DNA from: Flavobacteriaceae bacterium UBA7433
GTDB lineage: Bacteria; Bacteroidota; Bacteroidia; Flavobacteriales; Flavobacteriaceae
Direction of reading: 5' to 3'
Assembly: GCA_002477565.1 (NCBI GenBank)
Contig: DLQL01000087.1
Span: forward strand, 1 to 17,805
Length of the DNA: 17,805 nucleotides
The notes under the pieces were generated by a model, which saw only the letters and a program-made list of their open reading frames with translations, was not told the DNA's origin and did no database searches. Positions within the stretch are counted from its first letter, which is position 1, and each line of letters starts with the position of its first letter. Shown here one piece after another: positions 14,089-17,805 of this stretch. The position numbers and the translations under genes are program-made.

Positions 14089-14141
14089 AGAATTCGTGAG
14101 TCCTAGAGAAATTGTGCGGACTCCAACTCACAAAGAATTCT
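14089..14141. repeat. compound inverted repeat between nrnA and ndk
   Basis: The outer arms AGAATTC (14089-14095) and GAATTCT (14135-14141) pair perfectly. Inside them GTGAGT (14096-14101) can pair with ACTCAC (14126-14131), leaving a 3-nt AAA bulge, or GAGTCC (14098-14103) can pair with GGACTC (14118-14123) around a 14-nt loop. The two inner stems share bases and are mutually exclusive. There is no T-tract, so it is not an ordinary terminator. It lies 55 nt before the ndk start and 83 nt before the nrnA-like start. Confidence 0.6.
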
Positions 14142-14175
14142 GTTTACCAACGAAGGCTGTACTAATAAAAAAAAG

Positions 14176-14183
14176 TATCTTTA
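14176..14183 (+). promoter_or_regulatory. weak candidate -7 box for ndk
   Basis: TATCTTTA differs from TAnnTTTG only in the last base and lies 13 nt before the ndk ATG. It is followed by an A-rich leader typical of Bacteroidota translation starts. No TTTG was found at -33 distance. Confidence 0.25.
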
Positions 14184-14196
14184 CAAAAAAAATAAA

Positions 14197-14616
14197 ATGA
14201 GAACAAATAGAACTTTCACCATGCTGAAACCCGATGCTTTAGAGAAAGGCATGATAGGAGGTATTTTAGAAAAAATAAACAGTGCTGGTTTTCGCATTGT
14301 TGGTATGAAATTGACACAGATGTCTCAAAAAGATGCCGAGTCCTTTTATGCAGTTCACAGCAATCGTCCTTTTTTTGAAGGATTGGTTGCCTTTATGACA
14401 CGAGGACCTATTGTCGCTGCAGTATTGGAAAAAGAAAATGCAATTGAAGATTTTAGAGCTTTGATTGGCGCAACCAACCCTGTAGAAGCAGCAGAAGGAA
14501 CGATTCGAAAATTATTTGCATCTTCCATGACTGAAAATGCAGTTCACGGTTCTGACAGTGATGCAAATGCAGCCATTGAAACTGCATTTCATTTTTCTGA
14601 AAGAGAACTTTTTTAA
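14197..14616 (+). CDS. ndk: nucleoside-diphosphate kinase
   Basis: Ndk transfers the gamma phosphate of ATP to nucleoside diphosphates through a phosphohistidine, balancing NTP and dNTP pools in the cytoplasm. The 139-residue protein has the normal family length. It shows the start FTMLKPDALEKG with K11, the substrate-helix residue Y51 in FYAVHSNRPFF, R104 in GTIRKLFA, and the active-site histidine H117 in NAVHGSDS. It starts 191 nt from the nrnA-like gene, transcribed divergently. No terminator is visible in the 74 nt before the M1 peptidase gene. Confidence 0.97.
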   Translation: MRTNRTFTMLKPDALEKGMIGGILEKINSAGFRIVGMKLTQMSQKDAESFYAVHSNRPFFEGLVAFMTRGPIVAAVLEKENAIEDFRALIGATNPVEAAEGTIRKLFASSMTENAVHGSDSDANAAIETAFHFSERELF

Positions 14617-14618
14617 GA

Positions 14619-14651
14619 TTGGTCTCGAAAGGCAAGGCCCGTACAATTTTG
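14619..14651 (+). promoter_or_regulatory. weak candidate promoter for the M1 peptidase gene
   Basis: TTGG at 14619-14622 is followed after 19 nt by TACAATTTTG (14642-14651), which resembles TAnnTTTG with one extra base between TA and the T-run. The predicted leader of about 33 nt is reasonable. Confidence 0.25.
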
Positions 14652-14690
14652 TAGCGTTTTAAAAGCATTCCTTTTTTATAAAATAAAACC

Positions 14691-16346
14691 ATGCAAAAAA
14701 CACTTCTCTGGATTTTTCTCTCCGTTTCCTTTGCCAACATGGCACAAGAATTGAACGTTTTTACAGAACAAGACTCCCTGAGAGGACAAGTTACCCTCGA
14801 AAGAATTTGGTGGGATTTGCAGCATTATGATTTGTCGATCACGATCCAAACAGCCCCGCAATTTTTATGGGGTACCAATACCATCACCTACACCGTTCTT
14901 TCCTCAAACCAAGTCCTACAGGTCGATCTTCAAGCGCCCATGCGCCTTTTAAAAGCTGTGCAAGACGAAAAAGAATTGAAAATCACCAAACGTGGCAATG
15001 CCCATTTTATAAAACTCCTGAAAAACCAAGTTGCCGGACAACAAGAACAGCTTGTCCTAACTTTCTCAGGAAAACCAAAGACCAGTTCAAATCCACCTTG
15101 GGATGCAGGATTTACTTGGTCAAAAGACAAAAACGGCCTCGACTTTGTTGCGACCAGTTGCCAAGGACAAGGCGCTAGTGTCTGGTGGCCTTGCAAAGAC
15201 CATATGTACGACGAACCTGACAGGGGAGTCAACTTGCATTATACGGTTCCAGAAAATTTGGTTGCAGTCGGAAACGGAAGGTTGGTCGGCACAGAATTGA
15301 AACCTTCACAAAAATCAAAAACCTATCATTGGAAGGTGACTCAGCCCATCAACAACTATGGTGTTCACCTCTCTGTGGGTGACTATGTGCATTTCGATGA
15401 AAAATATTTGGGTGAGGCAGGAACATTAGATTGCAGCTATTATGTACTGCGAGAAAACCTGCAAAAAGCAAAAAAACAATTCATAGAAGCCAAACGAACT
15501 TTGGAAGCTTTTGAATATTGGTTTGGCCCCTACCCTTTTTACGAAGACAGCTACAAATTGGTAGAAGTCCCCTACCTCGGCATGGAACACCAAAGTGCAG
15601 TCACTTATGGAAATGGCTACGAGAATGGCTACAGAGGTACCGATTTGAGTGGTACGGGATGGGGACTGAAGTTTGACTTTATCATCGTGCACGAGTCGGG
15701 GCACGAATGGTTTGCAAACAACATCACCAACAAAGACATTGCAGACATGTGGATTCACGAGAGTTTCACCAATTATGCCGAGAGTTTGTTTTTGGAATAC
15801 CACTATGGAAAAGAGGCCGCTGATGCTTATGTAACCGGATTGCGAAAAGGCATTTCCAATGACCGTACCATCATCGGTCACTACGGTGTAAACTCCCAAG
15901 GGTCAAGTGACATGTACTTCAAAGGTGCCAACATGTTGCACACCATCCGACAACTTTTCAAGGACGCTCAAAAATGGCGTGCAATGCTTAGAGGTATGAA
16001 TAGAAAATTTTACCACCAAACCGTCAGTACAGGACAAATAGAAAACTATATCAGTAAAACCCTGGGACAAGATCTCTCAAAAATTTTTAACCAATATTTG
16101 AGAACCACAGACATTCCTGTTTTTGAATACCGAATCGACGTGAACAACATTCACTTCCGATGGACGAATACCCTCGCTGACTTTGACATGCCTCTCAAAA
16201 TAAACCACAACAATACCAAAAAGTGGATACAGCCTACCAACGCGTGGAAAAAAATCCGTTTTCATGAAAATACCAGGCATTTCTCGGTGGACAAAAATTT
16301 TTACATCAAAAGCAAAATGAGCAGCGTAAAACCCACAGATAATTAA
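14691..16346 (+). CDS. secreted M1-family zinc aminopeptidase
   Basis: The 551-residue protein begins with a Sec signal peptide (MQKTLLWIFLSVSFANMAQ, cleavage near residue 18) and so acts in the periplasm or outside the cell, removing N-terminal residues from peptides. An M1 N-terminal beta domain (about 35-235) is followed by the thermolysin-like catalytic domain. The zinc site is H334-E335-x2-H338 with E357 eighteen residues after the second histidine (HESGHEW ... WIHESFTNYAE). The exopeptidase motif reads GMEH (297-300) rather than the common GxMEN. A tyrosine in DMYFKGANML is the likely transition-state residue. It ends soon after the catalytic domain and lacks the long helical C-terminal domain of PepN-type enzymes. 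Its stop codon overlaps that of the convergent MFS gene. Confidence 0.93.
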   Translation: MQKTLLWIFLSVSFANMAQELNVFTEQDSLRGQVTLERIWWDLQHYDLSITIQTAPQFLWGTNTITYTVLSSNQVLQVDLQAPMRLLKAVQDEKELKITKRGNAHFIKLLKNQVAGQQEQLVLTFSGKPKTSSNPPWDAGFTWSKDKNGLDFVATSCQGQGASVWWPCKDHMYDEPDRGVNLHYTVPENLVAVGNGRLVGTELKPSQKSKTYHWKVTQPINNYGVHLSVGDYVHFDEKYLGEAGTLDCSYYVLRENLQKAKKQFIEAKRTLEAFEYWFGPYPFYEDSYKLVEVPYLGMEHQSAVTYGNGYENGYRGTDLSGTGWGLKFDFIIVHESGHEWFANNITNKDIADMWIHESFTNYAESLFLEYHYGKEAADAYVTGLRKGISNDRTIIGHYGVNSQGSSDMYFKGANMLHTIRQLFKDAQKWRAMLRGMNRKFYHQTVSTGQIENYISKTLGQDLSKIFNQYLRTTDIPVFEYRIDVNNIHFRWTNTLADFDMPLKINHNNTKKWIQPTNAWKKIRFHENTRHFSVDKNFYIKSKMSSVKPTDN

Positions 16347-17650
16347 GAGACGTATTTTGTTTTTTTAAGAAAGCTCAACACCACAAATGCCGCAAAGAAA
16401 AAAAGTGCCAAAATAAAAACCGATGCCTTCATAGAACCGGTGAGTGTGATGATAAAACCGGTGATAAAAGTACCTAAAACGATGGCAACTTTTTCGGTTA
16501 CATCGTAAAAACTAAAGTAGGTCGTATTGTCCTTTGTGGTTTCGGGAATAAGTTTAGAATACGTTGACCTTGAAAGTGATTGTATGGCCCCCAACACCAA
16601 ACCTAACAGGCCTCCTAAAGCATAAAATTGATAGGAAATATGCGGGTTTTCTTTTTCGAGCATGTAGGCCCCTACAGTAATCAAACCCCATCCAAATATG
16701 GTAATTTTTAAGGTTTTGATATTTCCTATCTTAAAGGAGAGTTTTGAAAAAAGATAGGCTCCCAAAATAGCCACCAATTGGATTAGTAAAATGGTGACAA
16801 TCAATTTTTCGGTCCCCAAATCCAATTCTTTGTCCCCAAATAGTGAGGCGATCAAAATAATGGTCTGTACGCCAACACTCAACAAAAAGAAAGCTGTTAA
16901 GAACAGTTTCAATTCCCTTTGCGTTTTCAATTCCTTCCAAACCGTTGCCAATTCTTGAAATCCTTTGAAAATAAAATCTTTTGAAGGTTTTCTGCCAAAA
17001 GTATTTGTCGGCAAATATTTGAACGTGTATTGAGCAAAAACAAACCACCAGACACCCACCATCAAAAAAGAAATTCGAGCTGGCAATGTGGCATCTACAA
17101 TCCCAAACAACTCGGGTTTCATTTGCAAAACCAAACTCAAAACCAACAAAATTACAGACCCCAAATAGCCCATGATAAAGCCTTTGGCACTTACTTGGTC
17201 GTGATCTTCTGGGTGGGCAACTTCCGTGAGGTAAGCATTGTAAAACACCAAACTACCCCAAAAGCCAATGCTCGCCAAAACCATAAAGACAATACCAACC
17301 CAAAGTGTATCGACGCCTTTAAAAAAAAACAAAGCCGAAACAGCCCCCGAACCCAAAAGACAGAAAAACTGCATAAAACGCTTTTTATTCCCCATAGAAT
17401 CCGCAATACTAGACAAAATGGGAGACAGCACAACAACCATAAAAAACGAAAAAGAAAGGGCGTAGCTGTAAAGTGTTGCGTTGTTAAAATCGCGCCCCAA
17501 AAATGAAACAGAAGCCTCGTTACCTCCAGTAATGCTGTTGTAGTAAATCGGGAAAATTGCCGTACCGATGACCAAGGAATAAACTGAATTTGCCCAATCG
17601 TAAAACGCCCAGGCTCCAATTAATTTTTTATCTCCTTTTTTTAAATTCAT
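16343..17650 (-). CDS. MFS permease, UMF1 family
   Basis: The 435-residue inner-membrane protein has about 11-12 hydrophobic helices. Near its start it carries the segment KKLIGAWAFYDWANSVYSLVI, the YDWANS signature I associate with the UMF1/Atg22-like (COG2270) branch of the major facilitator superfamily. A second-half motif, LGGLLGLVLGAIQSLSRSTYSKLIP (about 340-364), is also typical. Substrates of bacterial members are unknown; yeast Atg22 exports vacuolar amino acids. I chose the ATG at 17648-17650. The frame is open to 17716, but those 22 extra residues do not belong to the family. The gene converges on the M1 peptidase with a 4-base overlap of the stop codons, and no terminator hairpin lies between them. 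Confidence 0.9.
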   Translation of the reverse strand: MNLKKGDKKLIGAWAFYDWANSVYSLVIGTAIFPIYYNSITGGNEASVSFLGRDFNNATLYSYALSFSFFMVVVLSPILSSIADSMGNKKRFMQFFCLLGSGAVSALFFFKGVDTLWVGIVFMVLASIGFWGSLVFYNAYLTEVAHPEDHDQVSAKGFIMGYLGSVILLVLSLVLQMKPELFGIVDATLPARISFLMVGVWWFVFAQYTFKYLPTNTFGRKPSKDFIFKGFQELATVWKELKTQRELKLFLTAFFLLSVGVQTIILIASLFGDKELDLGTEKLIVTILLIQLVAILGAYLFSKLSFKIGNIKTLKITIFGWGLITVGAYMLEKENPHISYQFYALGGLLGLVLGAIQSLSRSTYSKLIPETTKDNTTYFSFYDVTEKVAIVLGTFITGFIITLTGSMKASVFILALFFFAAFVVLSFLKKTKYVS

Positions 17651-17724
17651 TTTTGCTGTGATTTTAGGTTCTAAGATTAAAACATCTGATATTTTCTTGA
17701 GATTTGCCAACGACAAATAGAGAC

Positions 17725-17805
17725 CTATTTGTAGGTGCTTGCCAATCGTTTTGCTTCTGGAATAAAATCACGAAGGGTTTCTATCCTTCTTTTATTGGAT
17801 GGGTG
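17725..17805 (-). CDS. C-terminal end of an unidentified protein
   Basis: A minus-strand frame enters from the right edge and ends at TAG (17725-17727). Only the last 26 residues are visible: a basic, probably helical tail containing RRIETLRDFIPEAKRL. It lies 74 nt upstream of the MFS start on the same strand. Too little is present to name a family; the codon use and amphipathic pattern suggest a real gene rather than chance. Confidence 0.55.
   Translation of the reverse strand, partial: HPSNKRRIETLRDFIPEAKRLASTYK

Noticed and set aside
15426..15899. Minus-strand open frame of 157 codons inside the M1 peptidase gene
   Set aside because: It is opposite the zinc site of a clearly intact gene, with no start signal or recognisable motif.
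17030..17506. Plus-strand open frame of 158 codons inside the MFS gene
   Set aside because: It is antisense to membrane helices; the Gln/Asn/Lys/His-rich translation is what reversed hydrophobic codons give.
1..17805. CRISPR, mobile elements, phage genes, toxin-antitoxin or defence systems
   Set aside because: No regularly spaced repeats, transposase, integrase or defence-type domains were seen; the content is core and envelope genes.

Overview
The window looks like a chromosomal segment from a marine-type member of the Flavobacteriaceae (Bacteroidota). The reasons are its AT-rich composition, A-rich translation leaders with weak Shine-Dalgarno sites, candidate -7 boxes close to TAnnTTTG, a GldI-type gliding lipoprotein, a PUR-family (DUF3276) protein, a long NusB, and DUF1573 and YbbR proteins next to yajC and coaE. 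Coding density is very high. The longest stretches without a gene are 178 bp (6918-7095) and 191 bp (14006-14196), so no gap exceeds 300 bp. I saw no rRNA or tRNA gene, insertion sequence, phage gene or CRISPR array.

Left block (1-6917, all minus strand), in transcription order: nusB, a DUF1573 lipoprotein, yajC, a strong terminator, ybbR-like, coaE, a sensor kinase, its OmpR-type regulator, idi, a 70-residue membrane protein, and a 6-pyruvoyl/carboxy-tetrahydropterin synthase cut by the left edge. Most of these are core housekeeping genes: transcription antitermination, protein export, CoA and isoprenoid synthesis, and pterins. Several are joined by 4-bp ATGA overlaps.

Middle (7096-9389, plus strand): an MsbA/MdlA-like ABC exporter half-molecule diverges from nusB. 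It is followed by a small PUR-family nucleic-acid-binding protein. A nearly perfect bidirectional terminator separates this block from the next.

Foreign-looking only in its density of related functions is the minus-strand operon 9398-14005: nrnA-like DHH phosphoesterase, gldI, a FKBP with a doubled Mip/FkpA-like N-terminal domain, a short FKBP, a cyclophilin-FKBP fusion, and a PAP2 phosphatase. Genes overlap or lie at most 11 nt apart. Four consecutive products are predicted lipoproteins carrying five prolyl-isomerase folds in total. This makes it an envelope protein-folding cassette, probably serving gliding/type IX secretion or other outer-membrane biogenesis. It is the most interesting part of the window.

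Right block: ndk and a secreted M1 aminopeptidase on the plus strand, then a UMF1-family MFS permease on the minus strand whose stop codon overlaps that of the peptidase. The last 26 codons of an unidentified minus-strand gene reach the right edge. A complex inverted repeat lies between nrnA and ndk.

All calls come from reading the sequence and recalling families. No search was run.
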